Source of the DNA: a virus
Length of the DNA: 48,862 nt
Direction: 5' to 3' (one strand)
IMG/VR virus record: IMGVR_UViG_3300021492_000030
Span: 1-48,862 of that record
This document shows, piece by piece, positions 13,707 to 22,600 of this stretch. Position 1 is the stretch's first letter, and every line of letters starts with the position of its first letter. The notes beneath the pieces are model-generated. The model had not been told where the DNA came from. It ran no database searches and was given only the letters and a program-made list of their open reading frames with translations. A program made the position numbers and the translations under genes.

Positions 13707-13864
13707 AAGAGACAATCAAGTTTTTGCTAGAGCTGCTCAAATTGAGCAGAAAACTTGTATCAATCTACAGAAAAGAGAAAGATGCAAGAAAAAGAAAGAA
13801 AATACACAAAGCTATTGTTGAGCGTGATGTTGACGCTTTGCGTCATCTCATTCTTGGCAAATAG
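13703..13864 (+). CDS. 53-residue helical protein overlapping lysis genes
   Basis: A short frame begins in the ATGA overlap with the hydrolase gene. It encodes a leucine-rich helix (about 5-20), a very basic stretch (DARKRKKIHK) and an acidic-ended helix. The next gene starts inside it in another frame, an arrangement reminiscent of overlapping spanin genes, though no membrane anchor is visible here. Confidence 0.45.
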   Translation: MKETIKFLLELLKLSRKLVSIYRKEKDARKRKKIHKAIVERDVDALRHLILGK

Positions 13865-14054
13865 CTGTCACTATGAGCCATCGCTGTATCCTGTGAAGGA
13901 TGTGCTGCATCCAGGAGAAGACGTGAAAATCATAGCGGTCACAGAAGATGGCAATGTCATAGTCAATGCTGCGTTCATTTTATGGGTAGAAGATTTAAAG
14001 CAGGAAATAATCAGACTTAGAAGAGAATTAGAAAAATGCAAAGAGGAGGATTAA
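13782..14054 (+). CDS. small membrane or lipoprotein-like protein
   Basis: The ATG at 13782 gives 90 residues; an in-frame TTG at 13755 would add nine. Residues 10-27 are hydrophobic and end at LANSC, a weak lipobox-like site, followed by a beta-like segment and a C-terminal coil (EIIRLRRELEKC). It overlaps the preceding frame by 83 bases. The combination suggests an outer-membrane-type spanin or a lysis accessory lipoprotein, by inference. Confidence 0.5.
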   Translation: MQEKERKYTKLLLSVMLTLCVISFLANSCHYEPSLYPVKDVLHPGEDVKIIAVTEDGNVIVNAAFILWVEDLKQEIIRLRRELEKCKEED

Positions 14055-14057
14055 GCC

Positions 14058-14375
14058 ATGCCATATGAACCGTCGACATTCTACGGCCTTATGGGGCTGG
14101 TTGTTGTCAACATCTCGGCAATCGTAATTTCGTTTCTCAAAGAAAGAGCAAGAAACAAGCATCAGCAGAAAAACGGCAAGTCTATTGAAGAAGTGAGAAA
14201 GCTGACAAAAGCGATAGACTCAAAAGTCGACAGCCTGAACATCAACATGGCGCAGCTCACAACTGAGGTCAAAGGCATCAAAAACAACTGCAGACAGACG
14301 ACAAGGCGTTTCGAGCAGGCGATAGAGACGAACAGGCGTGACATTCTGGAAGTAGTCAAGACAAAGAAAGGGTGA
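14058..14375 (+). CDS. membrane-anchored coiled-coil protein, XhlA/holin-like
   Basis: The 105-residue protein has one N-terminal transmembrane span (about 9-27, LMGLVVVNISAIVISFL), a basic linker (KERARNKHQQK) and a long helical region (45-100). This resembles haemolysin XhlA-type lysis helpers and inner-membrane spanins. It is the last gene of the lysis group and precedes the packaging genes. Confidence 0.55.
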   Translation: MPYEPSTFYGLMGLVVVNISAIVISFLKERARNKHQQKNGKSIEEVRKLTKAIDSKVDSLNINMAQLTTEVKGIKNNCRQTTRRFEQAIETNRRDILEVVKTKKG

Positions 14376-14381
14376 GAGAGA

Positions 14382-14903
14382 ATGCTTAAAGAGCCAGAAA
14401 TTATGCAGGTCCCTTTTGGCAAGATTCAACCCTGGGGCAAGAATCCAAGAAACATCAAGACAGAAAAGCTGGAAGAGCTTGCAAAGAGCATCAAGGAAAA
14501 AGGATTGTTCCAGGTTCTGACCTGCTGGAAAAACGGCGATAAGTACGAAACTGGCGGTGGCAATATGCGGTGGCATGCGATGAAGACTATACTTAAATAC
14601 CCGGACGATAAGCTGGTGTGGATTAGCCTCAACTTCCCGGAGAATGAGAGAGAGAAAATCGAGCTATCGCTTTTAGATAATATGAGGTTTGCAAGGTACG
14701 ATGAGCAGGCTCTGGCCGAATTGGTTTACCCTTATATCGGGGAGATTGAGCTTGAAAAGTTTGACATAGACCTGAAAGAGCCAGTTAACCTGAAAAGCAT
14801 TATTGAGGATTTCGGGCCCGACTTGGATAGTGAAGAAAAAAACAGCAGCGAGGATGATGGATATATAGTCTGTCCTAAATGTGGGTTCAAATGGAAAGAG
14901 TGA
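14382..14903 (+). CDS. ParB/Srx-fold protein upstream of terminase
   Basis: The 173-residue protein begins with a ParB-type nuclease domain: IQPWGKNPRN, an LAKSIKEKGLFQVL helix and strand, GGGNMRWHAM (58-67, the nucleotide-binding motif) and an acidic helix. It ends with CPKC and a short strand, half of a zinc ribbon. Such domains are common just upstream of phage terminase genes and may bind nucleotide or assist packaging or methyl transfer. Specific function unknown. Confidence 0.75.
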   Translation: MLKEPEIMQVPFGKIQPWGKNPRNIKTEKLEELAKSIKEKGLFQVLTCWKNGDKYETGGGNMRWHAMKTILKYPDDKLVWISLNFPENEREKIELSLLDNMRFARYDEQALAELVYPYIGEIELEKFDIDLKEPVNLKSIIEDFGPDLDSEEKNSSEDDGYIVCPKCGFKWKE

Positions 14904-14970
14904 TAATACTAAGTTATAAGACTAGGGTCTATATTTATAGAACTAGCTATATATAGCTATAATACTAAGT
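14903..14970 (+). promoter_or_regulatory. AT-rich repeat and palindrome region before terminase
   Basis: The 12 bases ATAATACTAAGT occur at 14903-14914 and again at 14959-14970. Between them is a perfect 16-base palindrome (TAGCTATATATAGCTA, 14944-14959) overlapping TATAAT at 14958-14963. This could be an operator, a promoter or a terminase recognition site. Confidence 0.4.
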
Positions 14971-14983
14971 AAAGAGGGTAATA

Positions 14984-15391
14984 ATGTCTAACAATAAGCT
15001 AAATACAAACAAAGGCGGTAGACCATCAACGTTCAAAGAAGAATACATTGAAGAAACAAGAAAGCTCGCTACTCTCGGCGTCAATGAAGAAGACATCGCA
15101 TGGTTTTTTGGTGTTCATCCAAATACGTTCAAGGGCTGGAAGAGAAGATATCCGCTATTAGTGTCTGCGTTAAAAAAAGGCAAAGCAGACAGAAACGTCA
15201 GTCTGATGAAAGCGATGTTTACGAATGCTGTCAAAAGGCATAACGCATCGGTTCAAATATTCTTGGCCAAGAACTGGCTCGGCATGACAGACCGTCAGGA
15301 GTTGCTGCATACTGGCGATGAGAAAAAGCCAGTGAGGTTGATACTTGAGGATTACAGCAATAACAAAAACAATGCAAACTCAAAGAGCTGA
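14984..15391 (+). CDS. terS: terminase small subunit
   Basis: The 135-residue protein has an N-terminal HTH (about 30-55, LGVNEEDIAWFFGVHPNTFKGW) followed by a helical region with MKAMFTNAV and IFLAKNWLGMTDRQE, typical of small terminases. It should bind the packaging site on viral DNA and regulate the large subunit encoded directly downstream. GAGGGTAATA precedes the ATG. The gene overlaps the large subunit. Confidence 0.85.
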   Translation: MSNNKLNTNKGGRPSTFKEEYIEETRKLATLGVNEEDIAWFFGVHPNTFKGWKRRYPLLVSALKKGKADRNVSLMKAMFTNAVKRHNASVQIFLAKNWLGMTDRQELLHTGDEKKPVRLILEDYSNNKNNANSKS

Positions 15392-16652
15392 ATACAAAGT
15401 AGTCCATCTACTGCCTCATCAAGCGGCAGCCTTAAGAAGCAAGAGCAGGTTTGTCGGAATGATAGGTGGTACAGGGGGCGGTAAGACCTGGCTTATACCG
15501 TGGTGGCTGTTTGCAGAGATACACAAGCATCCAGAGGATGAGTATATTGTCGTGGCTCCGACCTATAAGTTACTCACCAGGACAACTGTCCCTGTGATTA
15601 GAGACGCGTACAGAGATACAGATTTGGAAGGTGAATACAGGCCGAGCTATAACGTTTATTTGCTGCCGACCGGTGGGAGGATATGGTTTGGGACTGCCGA
15701 TAGACCAGAATCACTGGAGGCCGGCCAATACAGAGCAGCATGTCTGGATGAAGCTGGTCAGATGAAGTATATGGCCTGGGTGGCGATTCAAGCACGTCTC
15801 GGCATGAAAGAAGGCAGGGCGCTCCTAACGACCACACCATACGGTCTCAACTGGCTGTATTATGAGTTCTACTTGCGCTGGAAAAAAGGCGACCCGAACT
15901 ACACTGTGATAAACTTCAGTTCGATAGACAACCCGTACTACCCGGCAAAAGAGTTTGAGAGAGCGAAAAAAGACCTGTCAGAAAGACTATTTGATATGAG
16001 GTACAAAGGGTTGTTCAGAAAGATGGAAGGTCTTGTCTATCCGGACTTTGACTCGAACAACGTCGTTGAGGAAGAGTTTGAAATACCGGAAGACTGGCTC
16101 AAGCTCGGTGGCACTGACTTCGGCTATAACAACCCGCATGCAAATCTTAAAGGCGCTCTTTCTCCTGATGATGTGCTGTACATATATGACGAACTCTATG
16201 TCTCTCACATGCTGCTCAAAGACATAGCAAAGCATATGAAAGACATCACTTATTTCGGAGACCCGTCGGGCAAGAGAGAGATTGAAGAGCTCAGGGGCAT
16301 GGGAGTTGACATACACAGCGGCGATAACGACGTTCAGAAAGGCATTGAAGCCGTCAATGCAAGAATAAGAACAAACAGACTCAAAGTGTTCAAGAGCAAG
16401 TGTCCGAATCTGCTTGATGAGATAGAGACGTACCACTATCAGACTGGCACAGAGAAGCCGTACAAAGAGAATGACCATGCTGTTGATGCACTGAGACAGC
16501 TTGTTGTTGCTCTTGACAAGAGAAGGCACAGAGTCGGGAGAGTACATTTCATCGGCATAGACAGAGTCAAGAGAAAAGAAGAAAAAGAGTCTGAGCAAAG
16601 GAAAAAGGAGGTGACACATGTCAGAAAAGGCAAAGTCTACTACCCGTGGTAA
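15372..16652 (+). CDS. terL: terminase large subunit
   Basis: The protein (426 residues from ATG 15372; a TTG at 15345 would add nine) has an ATPase domain with Walker A GGTGGGKT (32-39) and Walker B CLDEA (Asp126, Glu127), then an RNase H-like nuclease domain with three aspartates: Asp249 in GGTDFGYNNP, Asp297 in YFGDPSG and Asp372 in DHAVDAL. It cuts concatemers and pumps DNA into the prohead through the portal encoded next. The start is uncertain because neither site has a strong ribosome-binding sequence and both lie inside the small subunit gene. Confidence 0.93.
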   Translation: MQTQRAEYKVVHLLPHQAAALRSKSRFVGMIGGTGGGKTWLIPWWLFAEIHKHPEDEYIVVAPTYKLLTRTTVPVIRDAYRDTDLEGEYRPSYNVYLLPTGGRIWFGTADRPESLEAGQYRAACLDEAGQMKYMAWVAIQARLGMKEGRALLTTTPYGLNWLYYEFYLRWKKGDPNYTVINFSSIDNPYYPAKEFERAKKDLSERLFDMRYKGLFRKMEGLVYPDFDSNNVVEEEFEIPEDWLKLGGTDFGYNNPHANLKGALSPDDVLYIYDELYVSHMLLKDIAKHMKDITYFGDPSGKREIEELRGMGVDIHSGDNDVQKGIEAVNARIRTNRLKVFKSKCPNLLDEIETYHYQTGTEKPYKENDHAVDALRQLVVALDKRRHRVGRVHFIGIDRVKRKEEKESEQRKKEVTHVRKGKVYYPW

Positions 16653-18075
16653 AAAGAAGCTCGGCAAAGTCCATTACATAAAGACAACGAAGGGGCTTTT
16701 CCCGCTCTCTGTGCTTTACAAAGCAGAGAAGCGCTCTTCTAAACAGCTCAAAGAAGAGCAAAGATTCCTATCGGACAAAGGTCTGAAGCCGCTGCCGTTC
16801 AGTGTTGACGGACTCATGTCACTTCAAGAGAACTGCACGTACTTCGACTCATGCGTCAAGCAGATTGCGAAAGACGTTGTCGGTCAGGGCTGGACTCTTA
16901 CCGAAGCGACAGAAGACGTGAGTGAAGCAGAGCTTGAAGAGCAGAAAAAGAAAGCAAAAGAATTTCTTGAAGACCCGAATGAAGAGGAAGAAGAAGCGAT
17001 TGAAGATATTATTGAGAAGTGCATCATAGATTGGGGCGTCGTAGGCTGGTTTGCAATAGAGGTCAGCAGAGACCCGGTAACGAACGAAGTGAACGGGCTC
17101 TGGCACATCCCGGCACACACGATAAGAGTCCACAAGAGCAAAAAGCTATTCTGTCAGGTGAGGGACGGCAAGTATCGCTGGTTCAAGAAAATCGGCGTTG
17201 AGAAGAACTATGATGCTGACACCGGAGAGCCTGTGACTGGCAAAGCCGGTAAAAATCTGGCGAATGAAATCATCTACTACAAGAACTATTATCCACGCAG
17301 TTCATATTACGGAGCACCGAACATACTGCCGGCTGTCGGAGCGGCGAAAGCGCTCATTGGTGTCAGAGACTACAATCTGTCATTCTTTGAGAACTATGGC
17401 ATCCCGGCCGCTATTGTCACTCTTGAGGGCGATTGGGAAGAAAACTCAGCAAAATATATCAACAATTTTCTCGATGTTCAGATTCGAGGCTCTGACAATG
17501 CTCACAAGACTCTTGTGCTGGAGCTGCCGACCGGCGGCACTCTGACATGGAAGCCGCTCTCGGTCGAAGTAAAAGAAGGCTCATTCACAGTCTATTACAA
17601 GCAGTCAAGAGACGAAATTCTCAGTGCTTATAAGATGCCACCGTACAGGATAGGGCTGGCCGAAACGGGCAGCCTGGGCGGCTCTACTGCAAAAGAAATG
17701 ACACCAATCTACATTAACTCAACAGTTGCACCTTTGCAGAAGGCCGTTAACAGAATCATAACGAAAAGCATCTTGCACAAAGGGCTCAACTGCGAGCATG
17801 TAGACTTTCAGTTCAACAAGATAGACACAAGGGATTTGGATTCAGAAGTGAAACGCTGGCAGATGCTCTTTAGCCTCGGTGCAATCAATGTGAATTACAT
17901 CAGAGACAAGCTGAATCTTGAGAAAGTCGACCACGGTGATGATTATTACATTGCATCGAACTATCTGCCTGTCGGTGAGGAGAGCCTGACAAGAAGAGAA
18001 GCATCGATTGAGGAATTAAACATGAAAGTAAATGAGATAATTGAAGAATATAAAAAATCAAAGAAAGGAGAATGA
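16618..18075 (+). CDS. portal protein
   Basis: The 485-residue protein matches PBSX/HK97-type portals: a long N-terminal arm, LMSLQENCTYFDSCVKQIAKDVVG, the helical segment YYGAPNILPAVGAAKALIG with FFENYGIPAAIV, and MPPYRIGLAETGSLGGST in the crown side. It forms the ring at the capsid vertex that DNA passes through. AAAGGAGGTGACAC precedes the ATG, which overlaps the terminase gene by 35 bases. The C-terminus is acidic and helical. Confidence 0.9.
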   Translation: MSEKAKSTTRGKKKLGKVHYIKTTKGLFPLSVLYKAEKRSSKQLKEEQRFLSDKGLKPLPFSVDGLMSLQENCTYFDSCVKQIAKDVVGQGWTLTEATEDVSEAELEEQKKKAKEFLEDPNEEEEEAIEDIIEKCIIDWGVVGWFAIEVSRDPVTNEVNGLWHIPAHTIRVHKSKKLFCQVRDGKYRWFKKIGVEKNYDADTGEPVTGKAGKNLANEIIYYKNYYPRSSYYGAPNILPAVGAAKALIGVRDYNLSFFENYGIPAAIVTLEGDWEENSAKYINNFLDVQIRGSDNAHKTLVLELPTGGTLTWKPLSVEVKEGSFTVYYKQSRDEILSAYKMPPYRIGLAETGSLGGSTAKEMTPIYINSTVAPLQKAVNRIITKSILHKGLNCEHVDFQFNKIDTRDLDSEVKRWQMLFSLGAINVNYIRDKLNLEKVDHGDDYYIASNYLPVGEESLTRREASIEELNMKVNEIIEEYKKSKKGE

Positions 18076-18076
18076 T

Positions 18077-18376
18077 ATGCCGCTAATCATTTATTTTCGT
18101 CAGCCTAACGTTTCAATCGTCGTTGATGGCACGCTCGACGCTCCGACTGTGAAGCGATTAAAGTCTCAGCTCGGGAATTTCTTGGAGTTCAAGAGCGTTG
18201 AGGGCAGCAATAAGATAGTCATCCCGACCAGCAACGAAACGAATGTCCTCTACGTCAGCTCTATGGCTGATGAAGAGTTCCAGAAGCTAAAAGAGCAGAG
18301 AGAGGCACAGCGTGCGAGAGCACCGATAATCGAACGGCCTCAGATGATAATTCCAACAAACAGGAAGAGACACTGA
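18077..18376 (+). CDS. hypothetical protein between portal and MuF gene
   Basis: The 99-residue protein starts at ATG 18077 behind AAAGGAGAATG. It begins with beta strands (LIIYFRQPNVSIVVDGTL) and ends in a basic Arg-rich stretch. It is placed in the head operon, so a minor head or assembly role is possible. No family is recognised. Confidence 0.6.
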   Translation: MPLIIYFRQPNVSIVVDGTLDAPTVKRLKSQLGNFLEFKSVEGSNKIVIPTSNETNVLYVSSMADEEFQKLKEQREAQRARAPIIERPQMIIPTNRKRH

Positions 18377-18378
18377 AG

Positions 18379-19233
18379 ATGCAGGTGCTGGAGAAGCTGA
18401 GAGACTCGATGAAAGAGATAGTGCAGAAGTCTATCCGGAGAACGTTCATCAACACCAGACGACTCAGGCGATTGAATGAGAGGAAGCTTACACCGAAAGT
18501 TAATGAATTTATGCGATACATGAGAAAGCAGCTGCAGAGAGGCCTGACTCGGGTGAAGGCAAGGAAGCCGTCGACGTTCGCAGAACAACTTGCTGACTGG
18601 GAAGCGGTAGCAGAAGAGGGCAAGCGAATCCTGAAGCCAGCACTGCTGAACATTCTTGCTGAAGGTGGCAAGGCTGTGGTCGAGAGAAGAGTCATCAAAC
18701 AGGAAGCAGAGCCACGCTTCGATATTCTTGGCATCAAGGCAGTCAAATGGGCTGAGAAGCATACAGCGAAGCTTGTGACCGAGGTCATAGAAGAGACAAA
18801 GCAGGCAATCAGACAGGAGATAAAAGCCGGCGTCGACTACGGCAAGAGCATTCAGAAGATTGCAAAAGAGCTGAGACCGATAGTCGGACTCACATCACGT
18901 CAGGCTGGCGCTGTGGCAAAATACAGACGGGTACTGGAAGAGCAGGGACTACCCGAGCAAAAGGTTGCTTCGTTAGTGGAAAGATATGCTAATAAGCTGC
19001 ACAGATTCAGAACTCAGATGATTGCAAGAACAGAGACGGCGGCAGCTCTCAGTGAGGGCACTCTGCAAGGCTTTGAACAGATTGGAGTCAAGAAAGTTCA
19101 AGGCGTAGCAGATGAAGAAGCCTGCGAGTATTGCCTTGAGAACATAGACGGTAAAATATTTACTCTGGATGAAGCGCATGGAGTTATTCCCGCTCATCCT
19201 CAGTGTGAATGTGTATTCGTTGCAGCATCATAA
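18379..19233 (+). CDS. phage head morphogenesis protein, MuF/SPP1 gp7 type
   Basis: The 284-residue protein is helical for about 190 residues, then shows the MuF domain: RFRTQMIARTETAAALSEG, VADEEACEYCLENIDGKIF and HPQCECVFVA. MuF proteins bind the portal, and some are packaged and injected. No extra toxin or enzyme domain is attached here; the enzymatic cargo instead seems to be in the 1100-residue protein three genes downstream. GAAGATG contexts give a weak ribosome-binding site. Confidence 0.88.
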   Translation: MQVLEKLRDSMKEIVQKSIRRTFINTRRLRRLNERKLTPKVNEFMRYMRKQLQRGLTRVKARKPSTFAEQLADWEAVAEEGKRILKPALLNILAEGGKAVVERRVIKQEAEPRFDILGIKAVKWAEKHTAKLVTEVIEETKQAIRQEIKAGVDYGKSIQKIAKELRPIVGLTSRQAGAVAKYRRVLEEQGLPEQKVASLVERYANKLHRFRTQMIARTETAAALSEGTLQGFEQIGVKKVQGVADEEACEYCLENIDGKIFTLDEAHGVIPAHPQCECVFVAAS

Positions 19234-19246
19234 ATAGGAGGCATAG

Positions 19247-19507
19247 ATGGCTAAACAAACAATACCGTTTCATGTCAGCTCAGGTCAGTATGCAGTCAGA
19301 GTAAAGTATACTCAGATTGGGAATGAATGGTATCCGGAGTATATTGGTGAGTTTGCACCATGTGACCAGAACAAAGTATTGCAGCCGGTCTGCAGAATCA
19401 AAAAGATAATTTATGATGAAAATGGCAATGCTTTAGCTACTCTGTTTGCGAACGGTTGTGCTAAGTTCAATAAAATTTGGGCTAATCGAGAGACTTACAC
19501 TTATTGA
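19247..19507 (+). CDS. small beta-rich hypothetical protein
   Basis: The 86-residue protein follows AGGAGGC and consists mostly of short strands (YAVRVKYTQIG, CRIKKIIYDENGNALATLF). Three cysteines are spaced irregularly. Position between MuF and the polyvalent protein suggests a minor head protein. No family is recognised. Confidence 0.6.
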   Translation: MAKQTIPFHVSSGQYAVRVKYTQIGNEWYPEYIGEFAPCDQNKVLQPVCRIKKIIYDENGNALATLFANGCAKFNKIWANRETYTY

Positions 19508-19665
19508 TGGTACAGGTAGCTGAGAAGCTGTGTCCGAAATGCAACGGCAGAATGATTATACTGCCGGCGTGTTGTGCTATAAGACGAAAGGGCTTTCGGA
19601 AGATGCTCAAGTGTCCACGCTCCGGGTGCGGGCATAGAGAGGGCTACAAGGAGAGCAAACAATGA
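19507..19665 (+). CDS. 52-residue zinc-ribbon protein
   Basis: The frame starts in an overlap with the previous stop and its own stop overlaps the next start. It encodes CPKC, ACC and CPRSGCG, consistent with a zinc ribbon, in a very basic chain. Tight coupling on both sides supports it being real although it is short. Confidence 0.5.
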   Translation: MVQVAEKLCPKCNGRMIILPACCAIRRKGFRKMLKCPRSGCGHREGYKESKQ

Positions 19666-22600
19666 GAATAGAAGAAATAACAGCAAGCAAACTGAAAGAA
19701 GCGCCAGACAGAGAGCTTTATAGTTTGAGGCTCAGATTCGTGCAGTTATATAACAAGAACTTCAAGGGCAACAGAAACACAAGAGTCGGCACATTGACCA
19801 GAAGTGATTTTCTGAAGAAGTACAAGCTACTGATGAACGAAATGAAAAACAGAGGCCTGTCAACAAGCAAAGTTACTGACATAGATGTTGAAGTGTTCAG
19901 AAAAGCAATGTTCGGCGGTCTCGATGTCAGTACTCTTGGAGATATTGTCATCGTGGAGAATTATCTCTCAATCGCTGGTTCGTTCGTCAAGTCCCCGACC
20001 GAAGCGAATGACATTGACATCATAGTCAGAGATAGCTCATCGAACAGAGACGAAGGCCTTGAGCTCAAAGTCGGAAGGCTCATAGAGAAAGAGACTGAGA
20101 AGCTGCCTCACTTCGTCTATTCACCGAGAGGGCCGCACAGCTCATATATTCCGCTGTTCGACCTGGTGCTGAGAAGCAAAGAAGAGACAAAGAGAGTGAA
20201 AGTCAGAGAGAGCAAGAAAGTAGAGAAGCAGTCCGAACTTAAACTAACTCTGATAGGGACCGGAGCACTCGATTCACCGAGAAAAGATGAATGCTTACTT
20301 GTTGAATACCAGGGCCAGAGGATACTCATCGATGCAGGTCCGGATATACAACCAAAGGATGTTGGAGAGCTGACTGATATTTTAGTCTGTGACCCTGAGT
20401 CGGATTTCATGAAAGATGCCAGAAGACTGGGAGAAAAGTATGGGATTGAGCCGGGAGTGAAGAGCATATCAGAAGATGGGCTGAAAATAACTCCATTCAA
20501 AGTAAAGCATACTTCCCATGATACCTATGGCTATAAAATTGAAGCTGACAATAAAACCATAATTTATGCTCCAGAATTCTTTGAATTCCCCACAAGGCAG
20601 GTTAAGAATGCGGATATTGCTATACTTGAAGGTTCGGCATGGTCAAAGCCGATAGTATTCACAGGCAAAACCGGAGGCCATGCAGCCGTTCTTGATAGCT
20701 GGGAAAAAGCTAAAGAGGCGAACGTGGATAGGATAATCTTCACCCACATAGGAAAGACCACCGAGGCACATCTCAAAGATGCAGAAGAAATGGGTATAGA
20801 GATAGGCCATGATGGTCAGGTGATAATACCGAAAGCAAAGGTTAAAAAGAAAGCCATAACTCTCGGTCGGCCTTTTACTCCGTTAAAATCCAGAGGGGGT
20901 TATGGCACTTATGAGTTTGCTGATATCGAAGCTCTTTGGACAACGTGGGCTCAGGGCTATATCCCGGAACCTGGCGTTGCTGTTGAGGTGAAATATGACG
21001 GCTTCAGAGTCCAAGTGCATAAGAAAGATGATACAGTCAGAATTTTTTCAGAAGATGCAAAGAGGGATTTAAGCCCCAGGCTTGAAGACGTAGTCAAAGA
21101 AATTAAAACCATCAAACAAAACTGCATTCTTGATGGTGAGCTTCTTATCTATGTTAATAACAAGAAAGTGGAAAGAAGAGATATGCCCAGCTATCTGATG
21201 GCAAAAGAACCGGAAGAGTTCAAGGCTGAAATTGAAGTGTTTGACTGTTTGTATTTTGATGATAGGGCTCTGAATGAATTGCCTTGGGAAGAGAGGCAGA
21301 AATATTTAGACAAAATATTTTCAGGCGTTGATGAGCTGCTTTTACATAGAGTGAAGCCGATAATAGCCAAGACGAAAGACAGGTTCTTTGCAGCTGTGAA
21401 GAAGTGCTCGTCAGTAGAGCATTCTGAAGGAGCGATGCTCAAGGTTGTCAATTCAAAGTATCCGCTTGATGGCAAAACATCGGAGTGGGCAAAATTCAAA
21501 AACTTCAAAGAGCTCAGAGTCAAAATTATTGATAAGGAAACAAAGAAAGGCGGCGGCTATATCTACACATGCGCTCTTAGAAATAACATTCCGATAGGAC
21601 GGACCTATGCAACAAAGATTGATGCGAAGGTTGGAGATGTTCTTGAGGTGGCGGTTGCTGAAGTACTTTACAACGAAGAAGAAGACAGGTTCAGTTGGGA
21701 CAATCCGATTGTGCGCTCTAAGAAGCCAGCCGGCACTGCGCTGACAACCAAAGAACAGGCTAAGGCTTTGGCCAAGCTGAGAAGGACAAAAGCGATGTAT
21801 ATATGCGAATGTCTACAATGCGGTTATAGTATCGAATCAGATGAACACTGTAGAGAAATAAAATGCCCGAAATGTGGCGGTGAAATGAGAAGGCTAGAAC
21901 GCCCCGGACCTGGCTATGTAGAGAAAGAAGAAATCGGTAATATCAGTTTTAAAGAGGGCGATTCTGGCACGGGCGTTGCTCAGATTCATATTATGGGCTT
22001 GGGGGAAGGGGAAGTAGACAAGTTGAGAGAAGAGAGTAATCGGCTAATGATGGCAAGAGCCGATATTGGTAAACTCAGAACAACTCTTCTTCAAAGCATC
22101 GGCAACCATGGTGCTCATATTGACATCAGACTCCGGAGAGATAAAGAGAATTCCTGGCAGGGCTGTGAAATCTTCATTGGCAACATCGAAGGCCTTCTAA
22201 AGCTCAAAGAGCTACAAACCGGTAAGAAAAAGCTCAGAGCACCGTGGAAACAGAGCAGGGCTGGGGAGCCGGAGACAGAAGTGGTACGTGGCCCTCTTGG
22301 CTGGATGGAAGCAGGTGCTAGGAAAGTGGAATTCTTCAAACCGGGGACTCCAGGAGCGACCGCCAACAAGTGGGGTGCAATCATTCGGATAGACACTTTC
22401 AACTGGCTTCTCTACTATTCTGAGGAACATGCCAAGAAGTTCCATATCACAGACTCACGTTTCTTTGAGGGCAACTGGCTATTTGCCTTCGTGCCTGTCG
22501 GTGAGAAAGAAAGGGTCTGGATGATGAGCAAGCTTAAAGATGACGACCATGAGAAGGAGCAAAGCAAAGAGCCTGCGGAGAAGTCAATGATGTTCAAGAT

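Noticed and set aside
15987-16667. A 226-codon antisense frame opposite the large terminase gene
   Set aside because: The plus strand has all terminase motifs in this stretch; the antisense frame has no ribosome-binding site and reads as a Phe/Ser/Val-rich shadow.
18261-18788. Long minus-strand frames opposite the MuF gene
   Set aside because: Ser- and Leu-rich translations caused by the codon bias of the helical plus-strand gene; no supporting signals.
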